From: UBA9337 sp036584565
GTDB taxonomy: Bacteria > Patescibacteriota > Minisyncoccia > Moranbacterales > UBA9337
Direction of reading: 5' to 3'
Assembly: GCA_036584565.1 (NCBI GenBank)
Contig: JAZHDF010000004.1
Span: forward strand, 1-8,573
DNA length: 8,573 bases
How positions within the stretch are numbered: position 1 is the stretch's first letter; each line of letters starts with the position of its first letter. The notes beneath the pieces were generated by a model that was given only the letters and a program-made list of their open reading frames with translations, was not told the DNA's origin and ran no database searches. The translations under genes were made by a program, and so were the position numbers. Positions 1 to 5,173 of this stretch are shown here, piece after piece.

Positions 1-181
1 TTACGTATCGAACAACCTCTACAAAGCTCAAACAATCAAATTGATTTAGCCAATATCTTGTTGAGCTTATTGAGACATCGGCCGCATGGGATACTTCAGA
101 AACAAGCGCTTTTTTTCTTCCTGACTGCCAAAAACACAACAATGTTGCTGCAACTCTGTAACAGTTTTCTGTCTTAAGCAC
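1..181 (-). CDS. Putative winged-helix/HTH DNA-binding protein, N-terminal part only
   Basis: The minus strand is open from the left edge to an upstream stop at 284-286. I start it at GTG 179-181 because a perfect AGGAGG lies 6 nt upstream (188-193), and a promoter precedes that. There is no ATG in this frame. The 60 visible residues begin MLKTENCYRVAATLL and include ADVSISSTRYWLNQF. A helix, a short turn with Ser-Ile-Ser-Ser, a recognition-type helix and then a hydrophobic strand (SFVEVVRYV) is the pattern of a winged-helix transcription regulator, roughly of the Rrf2/MarR/ArsR kind. Family assignment is inference from this short stretch. Three cysteines occur in the 60 residues, which could be a redox or metal clue or chance. 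It is divergent from pnp and shares its upstream region, so it may regulate itself and pnp. The C-terminal part lies outside the window. Confidence 0.6.
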   Translation of the reverse strand, partial: MLKTENCYRVAATLLCFWQSGRKKALVSEVSHAADVSISSTRYWLNQFDCLSFVEVVRYV

Positions 182-187
182 CTCAGT

Positions 188-193
188 CCTCCT
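188..193 (-). promoter_or_regulatory. Shine-Dalgarno site that sets the GTG start of the HTH gene
   Basis: The minus strand reads AGGAGG, preceded by AAAA, with 6 nt (ACTGAG) before GTG. This is the only full-consensus ribosome binding site in the window; pnp and the 2937 gene lack one. It is the main evidence that the left-edge minus-strand frame is a real gene. Confidence 0.7.
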
Positions 194-224
194 TTTTGGT
201 TGGGTTGATGAAAAGCGGATTTTT

Positions 225-253
225 AAAATATCACAAAATATATAAAATGTCAA
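225..253 (-). promoter_or_regulatory. Sigma-70-type promoter for the minus-strand HTH gene
   Basis: On the minus strand, TTGACA (253-248) is followed after exactly 17 bp by TATTTT (230-225). The -10 is preceded by TG plus one base, an extended -10. Transcription would start near 218, giving a short leader of about 37 nt that contains the AGGAGG. Confidence 0.6.
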
Positions 254-267
254 ATAATTTTTTGACA
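248..267. repeat. Inverted repeat made of the two divergent -35 boxes; possible operator
   Basis: TGTCAAA (248-254) and TTTGACA (261-267) are perfect inverted 7-mers separated by 6 bp (TAATTT). Each arm contains the -35 hexamer of one divergent promoter. A dimeric repressor bound here would block both promoters. The symmetry may also simply result from two consensus -35 boxes facing each other, so the operator role is inference. Confidence 0.4.
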
Positions 268-290
268 AAACCCTTAAACTAAACTATAGT
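262..290 (+). promoter_or_regulatory. Sigma-70-type promoter for pnp
   Basis: A perfect TTGACA (262-267), a 17-bp spacer and TATAGT (285-290, five of six to TATAAT). The predicted start near 297 leaves a leader of about 147 nt before the pnp ATG. Confidence 0.75.
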
Positions 291-296
291 ACAAGA

Positions 297-443
297 AGTT
301 AATTATTTAAAAATAGAGTTGTTTTTGAAAGTAATTTCTGCTTGAAACCTGAAATTTGGAATAGATCTTGAATTAAGTTCAGAATGACAGATTTATTTCA
401 AATTCCTTGTTTCAAAAGAATCTTTCAAAAGCAAAAATAAATT
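297..443 (+). promoter_or_regulatory. pnp 5' leader with repeated TTTCAAA
   Basis: This untranslated leader contains three copies of TTTCAAA (396-402, 410-416, 423-429) spaced 14 and 13 nt apart. One complementary TTTGAAA lies upstream (324-330) and could pair with any of them. No Shine-Dalgarno sequence precedes the ATG; the bases just upstream are A-rich. In E. coli, PNPase controls its own mRNA through its leader. A comparable role here is only an analogy. Confidence 0.35.
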
Positions 444-2546
444 ATGCAAGAAAAAAAATGGACTCTTCAAATAGGAGGAAGAGAACTAAAGGTAGAAACC
501 GGAATCCTGGCCCAACAGGCGGGGGGAGCGGTAAAAATAAGTTATGGTGATACGGTAGTATTGGCCACAGCCGTGATGAGTGAAAAGGCCTCCAGTATTA
601 CGGGATATTTCCCTTTGATGGTAGATTATGAAGAGCGTTATTATGCGGCCGGAAAAATCAAAGGTTCGAGATTTATCAAAAGAGAGGGTCGTCCTTCGGA
701 TGATGCGATTTTAACCGGCAGGATGGTGGATAGAACTATCCGTCCGCTTTTTGATCATCGAATGAGAAATGAAGTGCAGGTAATAGTGACAGTTTTATCT
801 ATCGATGGAGAAAATGATCCGGATATAGTATCTATCATAGCCGCTTCAACGGCTCTTTCAATTTCCAATATCCCTTGGAACGGACCGGTAAGCGCGGTGA
901 AAATCGGAAGAACAAATGGTGAATTAATCTTAAACCCCACCAGTACCGAATTAAGACAAGGCGTGCTTAATATGACAGTGGCCGGAACAAAAGATAAGAT
1001 AAATATGATTGAAACGGATGCTAAAGAAATTCCGGAAAATGAAATTTTGGAAGCTTTTGAATTTGGCCAAAAAGCGGTAGCTAAAATCAGTGAATTTATC
1101 GAAGAAATCAAAAAAGAAATCGGAAAAGAAAAATCGGAGCCGGCGTTGATGAAGGGAGAAGAAGAATTCGAAAAAAAGATAAGAGATTTATTGCTACAAA
1201 ATAATATTGAAGAAGCTTTATATATCAAAGATAAAAAAGGGATGCAAGCGGCAATGGCGATAATCAATGAAAAGGTGGAAGCGTTTTTATCGGAGAATTA
1301 TCCCGAAGACAAAGATAAATTAAAAAACGTAGTTTCAATAATCATAGATGAGGTTTCCGATGAAATAGTCCATAAGAATATTCTAGAGAAAGAACAAAGA
1401 CCGGATGGTCGTAAGCTCGACGAAATAAGACCGATTAATGTTCAAGTCGGAGTCTTACCTAGAACTCACGGTACGGGTTTGTTTACAAGAGGAGAAACCC
1501 AGGCTTTGACCGTGACCACATTAGGTTCGCCCGGAGACGAGCAAATTATTGATACGATGGAGGTGGATATGAAAAAGAGATATATTCATCATTACAATTT
1601 TCCGCCTTATTCAGTGGGAGAGGTGCGACCGATGCGCGGTCCGGGTCGAAGGGAAATCGGTCACGGCGCGTTGGCGGAAAAGGCGCTAGTCCCGGTTTTA
1701 CCAAGCAAAGAAGATTTTCCTTATACAATTCTTTTGGTTTCCGAAGTTTTGTCTTCCAATGGATCTTCTTCGATGGCTTCCACTTGCGGCTCAACTCTTT
1801 CCTTGATGGATGCGGGTGTGCCGATAAAAAGTCCGGTTAGCGGTATAGCTATGGGGATAATTGTCGGTCAAAGAGATGACGAGTATAAGATTCTTAGTGA
1901 TATTCAGGGATTGGAGGATCACTATGGTGATATGGATTTCAAAGCGGCGGGAACGGAAAAAGGAATTACCGCGCTGCAGATGGATGTAAAAGTTAATGGG
2001 GTAACAATTCCGATGTTGCGAGATGTTTTAAGTCAATCAAAAGAAGGCAGGAAATTTATCTTAGGAAAAATGTTGGAAGTTATTGCCGAGCCAAGAACGG
2101 AAATGTCTCCTTACGCGCCGAGAATAATAACTATCAAGATTAACCCTGATAAAATTAGAGACGTTATCGGACCCGGTGGAAAAGTTATCAATGAAATTAT
2201 TGATGAAACCGGGGTGCAAATTGATATTGAAGATGACGGAATGGTCTTTATTACTTCGCCGGACCAAGCTTCTGCCGATAAGGCCAGTGAATGGGTGAGG
2301 AACTTAACTAGGGAGGTAAAGGCGGGAGAAATCTTTAATGCTCGAGTGGTAAAAATTATGGACTTCGGAGCTTTTGCGGAAGTTTTACCCGGACAGGACG
2401 GCTTAATTCATATTTCCGAATTGGCGGACAGAAGAGTGGCTAAAGTGGATGATGTGGTAAAGGTCGGAGACATGGTAATGGTAAAAGTAAAAGAAATTGA
2501 CAAAATGGGTAGAATTAACCTTTCCATGAAAGATGCCAAAAAATAA
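444..2546 (+). CDS. pnp: Polynucleotide phosphorylase (polyribonucleotide nucleotidyltransferase)
   Basis: PNPase degrades RNA 3' to 5' using phosphate and releases nucleoside diphosphates; it works in the cytoplasm as a ring-shaped trimer. The 700 residues match the usual family length and domain order. The first RNase PH domain spans about 10-145 and includes the RNA-contacting loop (FIKREGRPSDD, from residue 77). A helical domain spans about 233-315. The second RNase PH domain starts at RPDGR (319-323) and carries GPGRREIGHG (399-408) and the phosphate-binding GSSSMASTCGS (440-450). The metal-binding aspartates of E. coli PNPase (D486, D492) correspond to D492 and D498 in LEDHYGDMDFK. A KH domain (about 557-617, IGPGGK at 575-580) and an S1 domain (about 627-697, GAFAEVLPGQDGLIHISEL) complete it. 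All key residues are present, so it should be active. rpsO, often just upstream of pnp in other bacteria, is not here. The ATG at 444 fits the family N-terminus. Confidence 0.97.
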   Translation: MQEKKWTLQIGGRELKVETGILAQQAGGAVKISYGDTVVLATAVMSEKASSITGYFPLMVDYEERYYAAGKIKGSRFIKREGRPSDDAILTGRMVDRTIRPLFDHRMRNEVQVIVTVLSIDGENDPDIVSIIAASTALSISNIPWNGPVSAVKIGRTNGELILNPTSTELRQGVLNMTVAGTKDKINMIETDAKEIPENEILEAFEFGQKAVAKISEFIEEIKKEIGKEKSEPALMKGEEEFEKKIRDLLLQNNIEEALYIKDKKGMQAAMAIINEKVEAFLSENYPEDKDKLKNVVSIIIDEVSDEIVHKNILEKEQRPDGRKLDEIRPINVQVGVLPRTHGTGLFTRGETQALTVTTLGSPGDEQIIDTMEVDMKKRYIHHYNFPPYSVGEVRPMRGPGRREIGHGALAEKALVPVLPSKEDFPYTILLVSEVLSSNGSSSMASTCGSTLSLMDAGVPIKSPVSGIAMGIIVGQRDDEYKILSDIQGLEDHYGDMDFKAAGTEKGITALQMDVKVNGVTIPMLRDVLSQSKEGRKFILGKMLEVIAEPRTEMSPYAPRIITIKINPDKIRDVIGPGGKVINEIIDETGVQIDIEDDGMVFITSPDQASADKASEWVRNLTREVKAGEIFNARVVKIMDFGAFAEVLPGQDGLIHISELADRRVAKVDDVVKVGDMVMVKVKEIDKMGRINLSMKDAKK

Positions 2547-2567
2547 TTTTTTTGAGAATAAGAGGAT

Positions 2568-2598
2568 AAAAAAGCGACCATGCGAGGTTGCTTTTTTT
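2568..2598 (+). terminator. Intrinsic terminator of pnp
   Basis: A 12-bp stem pairs 2568-2579 (AAAAAAGCGACC) with 2586-2597 (GGTTGCTTTTTT), including one G-U pair, around a 6-nt loop and followed by a T run. It starts 21 nt after the pnp stop. The A run on the 5' side would also let it act on the minus strand. Confidence 0.85.
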
Positions 2599-2656
2599 AT
2601 TTTAATTTTTTCCGACACCTTTTTACCTGAATTTATTTTTTTATTTTAAAAAATAT

Positions 2657-2685
2657 TTGGCAATAAAAAGAAAGTGTTGTAAAAT
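2657..2685 (+). promoter_or_regulatory. Sigma-70-type promoter upstream of the 2937 gene
   Basis: TTGGCA (2657-2662), a 17-bp spacer and TAAAAT (2680-2685), each five of six to consensus. Transcription would start near 2692. A weaker alternative lies nearer the gene: TTGAAC (2848-2853), 18 bp, TATTTT (2872-2877). Confidence 0.55.
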
Positions 2686-2691
2686 TATAGT

Positions 2692-2936
2692 GAGAAAGAA
2701 CGGGTAGTGATTTTTCTCCAAAAAAGTTTTTTTCTTTGGCCTTTCATTGCATACGGCAGCTGCGAAAGATAATCCTTTTTTGGGAAAATAAATTTAAGAC
2801 CATCTTATCCAAGTAGGCTTTATTTGATAAAGCTCGGAAAAATACGATTGAACTTTCAAAGAGGGCAGTCATATTTTTTAAATGTTTTAAAAACATTTAA
2901 ATTAAACTAAAGAAAAATAAAAATATCTTTTTGAAT
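2692..2936 (+). promoter_or_regulatory. Long 5' leader of the 2937 gene, function unknown
   Basis: About 245 nt without a convincing gene between the promoter and the membrane-protein start. I see no known riboswitch motif. The only strong structure is the palindrome at 2877-2901. A 42-codon minus-strand frame (2744-2872, starting MTALFESSIVFF) exists but has no ribosome binding site, so I do not call it. Confidence 0.35.
2877..2901. repeat. 25-nt near-perfect palindrome before the membrane-protein gene
   Basis: TTTAAATGTTTT (2877-2888) and AAAACATTTAAA (2890-2901) are perfect 12-nt inverted arms around a single A. As RNA it would form a very tight A/U-rich hairpin; as DNA it could be a dimer binding site. 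No T run follows, so it is not a standard terminator. It ends 35 nt before the ATG. Confidence 0.6.
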
Positions 2937-4427
2937 ATGTTTGGCAAAGACAAACCAGAAGAATTAGAAAAAAAAACCGATATCTCAGCCAAGATGCACA
3001 CCATGAGTGATGATTTGGCCGGTTTTAACGAGGTCCGGGAAAACCGCCCCCCGGTTGTTTCTACGCAGAAAACTGTCCTAAAAGACGACAGTCCTTTTTC
3101 TCAAAAGAATAGTCCACTTGAAGAAGTAAAAGAAGAAGAAAAAAAAGAGAAAAAAGTCCCTGAGATGAAGGCGGCGGTTATTGAAAAACCGATAGCAAAA
3201 GAAATTATCCCTCCCAAAAAAGAGAAACCCAAGCTTTTCAGTTCAGGACCTTTTTTGCAGAAAAATTCAATTGAACCCAATAGGGAAAGTATCAACCCCA
3301 ATAGGCAATTGCCTGAAACTAAACCTCTGAGAGCCGAGTTGCCCGAGGAGGCTGAGCCGGTTAGACCGCAAGCGCCGATTAGGGTGCAATCGCCAGTCAA
3401 ACCGCAAGTGCCGGAAAAACCGATAGAGTCAGTAGCGGAAGTAAAGGTGGCGGAGCCGGTAGCTAAAAAGAGTAATTTTTTCCCAAAGATAGAGTCCGAA
3501 ACAACTCCGCCAAGCGCCGGAGGAAATTTCTTTCCCAAAATAGATCCCAAGCCGACCGAAGCGCCCAACCCGAGTAATTCCTCTCAACAGAGTCAAGGTA
3601 TTTTTAGAAAAGACGAACTTACCAGTCTGGAAGGTTTTGACGATCTGAATGAATACGAAAGTCGAAGCGGTTTTTTTGTTTATCTTTTTATGTTTTTGAT
3701 AATTTTGATTTTGGGCGGGGGCGGTTATTATGTCTTGGTAGTAAAAGAAGGTGAGCTTCCCCAGGATTATTCTTGGAGCGGAATTATGAACTACATTGAG
3801 GAGGATATTGAGAAGTCAAAAATTCTTATCGATAAGACCGTCGGAGAGGATACTCCTCCGCCAAAACCGGTATTTTCCGAAAAGACTAATTTTTTGGTGG
3901 TAAAAACAGGCGAGTTAACAAAAGACGGAATCAAAAATTTGATAAACAATAAGTTTGTCAAGATGAAAGACTATCAGGGGGATCAATTGGAGTTTTTATT
4001 GGTTGACGAAAAAAACGCTTCCATAAAATTTGAAAACTTTGCCAATGCCTTTGGGATGGTCTTGGATAGAAAGATCCTGGATAATGCCAATGGAAATTTC
4101 TCGATATTCTTATCCCAAAAGGACGGCCTCAACAGAATGGGTTTGGCGATAAATGTTAAGGAAAAAGATTTAATTTTGAAGACCCTGAGCGAGAGTGAAC
4201 CTATCCTGTCTCAAAACCTAAAGTCGATTTTATTGGATAACGAGTCTTCAATAAATATAGAGGATATTTTCGGAGACAGTTTTTATAACGGTATAAAAAT
4301 AAGATATTCGAACTTGAGTTCTCAGAACGATTTATCAATCGATTATTTTATGGTTGGAAATTATTTGATTTTTGCTACCAGCAAGGAGAGCGGAAGACTT
4401 ATTATTGATAGAATGCTAGGCGAATAA
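2937..4427 (+). CDS. Uncharacterised single-pass membrane protein with proline-rich cytoplasmic tail
   Basis: I do not recognise a named family. I choose ATG 2937 (MFGKDKPEELEKK, 496 residues); an in-frame TTG at 2931 would add only two residues. Neither has a Shine-Dalgarno site. Residues 1-240 are low-complexity and hydrophilic, rich in Lys, Glu and Pro. They hold Pro-Val/Pro-Gln runs (VRPQAPIRVQSPVKPQVPEKP) and a duplicated NFFPKI (coded near 3472 and 3523). One membrane segment, about 245-270 (GFFVYLFMFLIILILGGGGYYVLVV), has a Gly-rich end. There is no signal peptide, so the tail is probably cytoplasmic and the C-terminal 225 residues outside. The outer part, from about residue 318 (NFLVVKTGELTKDG), looks folded, with alternating strands and helices ending DYFMVGNYLIFATSKESGRLIIDRML. 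It sits alone between its own promoter and the gene-free region. A role in the envelope is inference only. Confidence 0.85.
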   Translation: MFGKDKPEELEKKTDISAKMHTMSDDLAGFNEVRENRPPVVSTQKTVLKDDSPFSQKNSPLEEVKEEEKKEKKVPEMKAAVIEKPIAKEIIPPKKEKPKLFSSGPFLQKNSIEPNRESINPNRQLPETKPLRAELPEEAEPVRPQAPIRVQSPVKPQVPEKPIESVAEVKVAEPVAKKSNFFPKIESETTPPSAGGNFFPKIDPKPTEAPNPSNSSQQSQGIFRKDELTSLEGFDDLNEYESRSGFFVYLFMFLIILILGGGGYYVLVVKEGELPQDYSWSGIMNYIEEDIEKSKILIDKTVGEDTPPPKPVFSEKTNFLVVKTGELTKDGIKNLINNKFVKMKDYQGDQLEFLLVDEKNASIKFENFANAFGMVLDRKILDNANGNFSIFLSQKDGLNRMGLAINVKEKDLILKTLSESEPILSQNLKSILLDNESSINIEDIFGDSFYNGIKIRYSNLSSQNDLSIDYFMVGNYLIFATSKESGRLIIDRMLGE

Positions 4428-4446
4428 GTACAAGATGTTAATAAAC

Positions 4447-4477
4447 TGTGGATAAGTTGTTTATAAGTTGTAAATAA
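4447..4477 (-). promoter_or_regulatory. Three DnaA-box-like 9-mers in 11-bp phase
   Basis: Plus-strand 9-mers TGTGGATAA (4447-4455), TGTTTATAA (4458-4466) and TGTAAATAA (4469-4477) recur at exactly 11 bp. The first is the perfect complement of the DnaA box TTATCCACA. The other two keep TGT--ATAA and change only the middle GG. An AT-rich stretch follows. This resembles part of a replication origin or a DnaA-controlled site. No dnaA or dnaN gene is in the window, and the flanking genes converge here, which is unusual for an origin. Confidence 0.45.
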
Positions 4478-4593
4478 AAAGTTAAAAAATAGATTATTTC
4501 CGGATAGAAAAAAATAAAATCGGTTTTAAAAATAGTATTTTTTTTTAAATTAGTTAAAAAATGGCTTAAAATAAGGATATCTTAGAAAGCAAA
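4478..4593. other. AT-rich spacer, no gene
   Basis: A stretch with very few G or C between the DnaA-box-like array and the next promoter, including a run of nine T's (4542-4550). I see no reading frame worth calling and no clear hairpin terminator for the membrane-protein gene. It could be a DNA unwinding element if the neighbouring boxes are functional. Confidence 0.4.
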
Positions 4594-4622
4594 TTGACTC
4601 AAAGCTATTTTTTTGGTATAAT
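4594..4622 (+). promoter_or_regulatory. Near-consensus promoter of the RNA locus
   Basis: TTGACT (4594-4599), 17-bp spacer, TATAAT (4617-4622): eleven of twelve consensus bases at optimal spacing, the best overall match in the window together with the pnp promoter. The predicted start is near 4629. No protein gene lies downstream on this strand before two terminators. Confidence 0.75.
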
Positions 4623-4661
4623 TGAATTGTAAGTGAATGAGCAACTTAACAATTAAATAAA

Positions 4662-4738
4662 TTACATGGTAGAAGAAACCTCGAGCGATATTTTTTGATA
4701 AAAATGGCTCCGGATTTCTTCTACTATTCTCCATGTAA
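4662..4738 (+). repeat. Bulged hairpin in the candidate RNA
   Basis: TTACATGG (4662-4669) pairs perfectly with CCATGTAA (4731-4738). TAGAAGAAA (4670-4678) pairs perfectly with TTTCTTCTA (4715-4723). The two helices are continuous on the 5' side and separated on the 3' side by a 7-nt bulge (4724-4730). CC (4679-4680) and GAGC (4683-4686) can extend the helix with GG (4712-4713) and GCTC (4707-4710). Seventeen exact pairs make chance unlikely. Confidence 0.75.
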
Positions 4739-4741
4739 CAA

Positions 4742-4788
4742 AATTCACAAAAAAATAAAAAAAGTGAATTAAGAAGTAAACATACTTC
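4742..4788 (+). repeat. Two small hairpins followed by A-rich linker
   Basis: AATTCAC (4742-4748) pairs with GTGAATT (4764-4770) around a 15-nt loop that is A except for one T. GAAGTA (4773-4778) pairs with TACTTC (4783-4788) around AACA. An A-rich stretch with isolated C's follows (C-A8-C-A6-C-A5-C-A6 from 4788). Neither hairpin has a T run after it on the plus strand, so they are not plus-strand terminators. Confidence 0.5.
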
Positions 4789-4980
4789 AAAAAAAACAAA
4801 AAACAAAAACAAAAAATTTCTTAAAATAAAAATAAAAAGAAAAAATAAGTTCTTTAAAAAAGGGTTCGTCCCAGAGAAAAGTAGAAGAATAATCATGTAC
4901 ACAAAATACATGTTTATCTATAATCACTGATTGCCTCTCACCCGGGCTAGGGGATTTCCGATTTACATGTTGGTACATGT

Positions 4981-5057
4981 CAAACACCGGGCGCACAGCC
5001 ACTTTATTTAATATTTGGGCCCGTAGCGCCCGGTTTCCATACCTTATCAGGTGTTTG
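4981..5057 (+). repeat. GC-rich stem domain of the candidate RNA
   Basis: CCGGGCGC (4987-4994) pairs perfectly with GCGCCCGG (5026-5033). CAAACACC (4981-4988) pairs perfectly with GGTGTTTG (5050-5057). The two pairings share two bases; together they form a composite stem of about 14 pairs with an 18-nt insertion on the 3' side. That insertion can form part of a small competing hairpin (5039-5044 with 5049-5054). CCGGGC at 4942-4947 could compete for 5028-5033. Confidence 0.6.
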
Positions 5058-5094
5058 TTAGTTTAAAGTTAAGTTAACCTCCACTTGTTTGGGT

Positions 5095-5124
5095 AAAAAA
5101 ATACTTCGAAAGAGGTGTTTTTTT
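5095..5124 (+). terminator. Intrinsic terminator of the RNA locus
   Basis: A 13-bp stem pairs 5095-5107 (seven A's then TACTTC) with 5112-5124 (GAGGTG then seven T's), with U-G wobbles and no mismatches. The loop is GAAA, a GNRA tetraloop closed by C-G. The T run gives plus-strand termination; the A run on the other side also allows it from the minus strand. Confidence 0.85.
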
Positions 5125-5133
5125 GTTGAAACA

Positions 5134-5160
5134 AAAAAACCGGGTCAGCTCCGGTTTTTT
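5134..5160. terminator. Bidirectional intrinsic terminator between convergent transcripts
   Basis: AAAAAACCGG (5134-5143) and CCGGTTTTTT (5151-5160) form a perfect 10-bp stem with a 7-nt loop. It lies 13 nt beyond the stop of the minus-strand glycosyltransferase and 9 nt after the previous terminator. It is therefore well placed to end the minus-strand transcript and back up the plus-strand one. Confidence 0.85.
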
Positions 5161-5173
5161 GATAATAGCGACT

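Larger units (their letters stand above)
4629..5124 (+). ncRNA. Candidate structured noncoding RNA, unidentified, about 495 nt
   Basis: The boundaries are inferred from the near-consensus promoter at 4594-4622 and the intrinsic terminator at 5095-5124. Between them is no convincing protein gene. Structure visible by eye: a 5' hairpin (4625-4654), a bulged hairpin (4662-4738), two small hairpins (4742-4770, 4773-4788), an A-rich linker (4789-4860), a hairpin at 4894-4912, and a GC-rich domain (about 4935-5057). AACTTAAC (4643-4650) can pair over long range with GTTAAGTT (5068-5075) and would close the molecule. The GC-rich island stands out strongly against AT-rich surroundings, as structured RNAs do in such genomes. 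I looked for RNase P (GAGGAAAGTCC, ACAGAA), tmRNA (TTCGAC, CCA end), SRP and common riboswitch motifs and found none. It could be a diverged form of one of these, or new. Confidence 0.55.

Noticed and set aside
1..177. Plus-strand open frame of 58 codons from the left edge to TAA at 175
   Set aside because: The opposite strand has a promoter, a perfect Shine-Dalgarno site and a helix-turn-helix-like product over the same bases, so this frame is most likely its shadow.
755..1267. Long minus-strand frame of 170 codons inside pnp
   Set aside because: It is antisense to a perfectly conserved part of pnp and reads as low-complexity Ser/Ile/Phe sequence.
2744..2872. Minus-strand frame of 42 residues in the leader of the 2937 gene
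   Set aside because: It starts with ATG but has no ribosome binding site or recognised motif, and lies opposite a promoter-driven leader. Too short to support.
3101..3568. Minus-strand frame of 155 codons inside the membrane-protein gene
   Set aside because: It is antisense to the proline-rich tail; its Gly/Ser/Thr/Phe bias is what reversed Pro, Lys and Glu codons give.
4666..4772. Two tiny plus-strand frames in the candidate RNA: 10 residues (MVEETSSDIF, 4666-4698) and 22 residues (starting MAPDFFYYSPCNK, 4704-4772). The second has an FFYY run like an aromatic amino acid leader peptide
   Set aside because: Neither has a ribosome binding site, both start inside the hairpin, the FFYY codons are explained by the hairpin arm, and no amino acid biosynthesis gene follows. 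Conservation of the frame in relatives would change this.
4867..4877. GGGTTCGTCCC as a tRNA or tmRNA T-arm, or as a terminator stem on the minus strand (followed there by TTTTTT)
   Set aside because: The T-loop consensus TTCRA and the rest of a tRNA are absent, and a 3-bp GGG/CCC stem is too short for a convincing terminator.
4582..5002. Minus-strand frames across the gene-free region, rich in Phe and Leu
   Set aside because: They are the translation of A-rich low-complexity DNA and of the stem regions; no ribosome binding site or recognisable domain.
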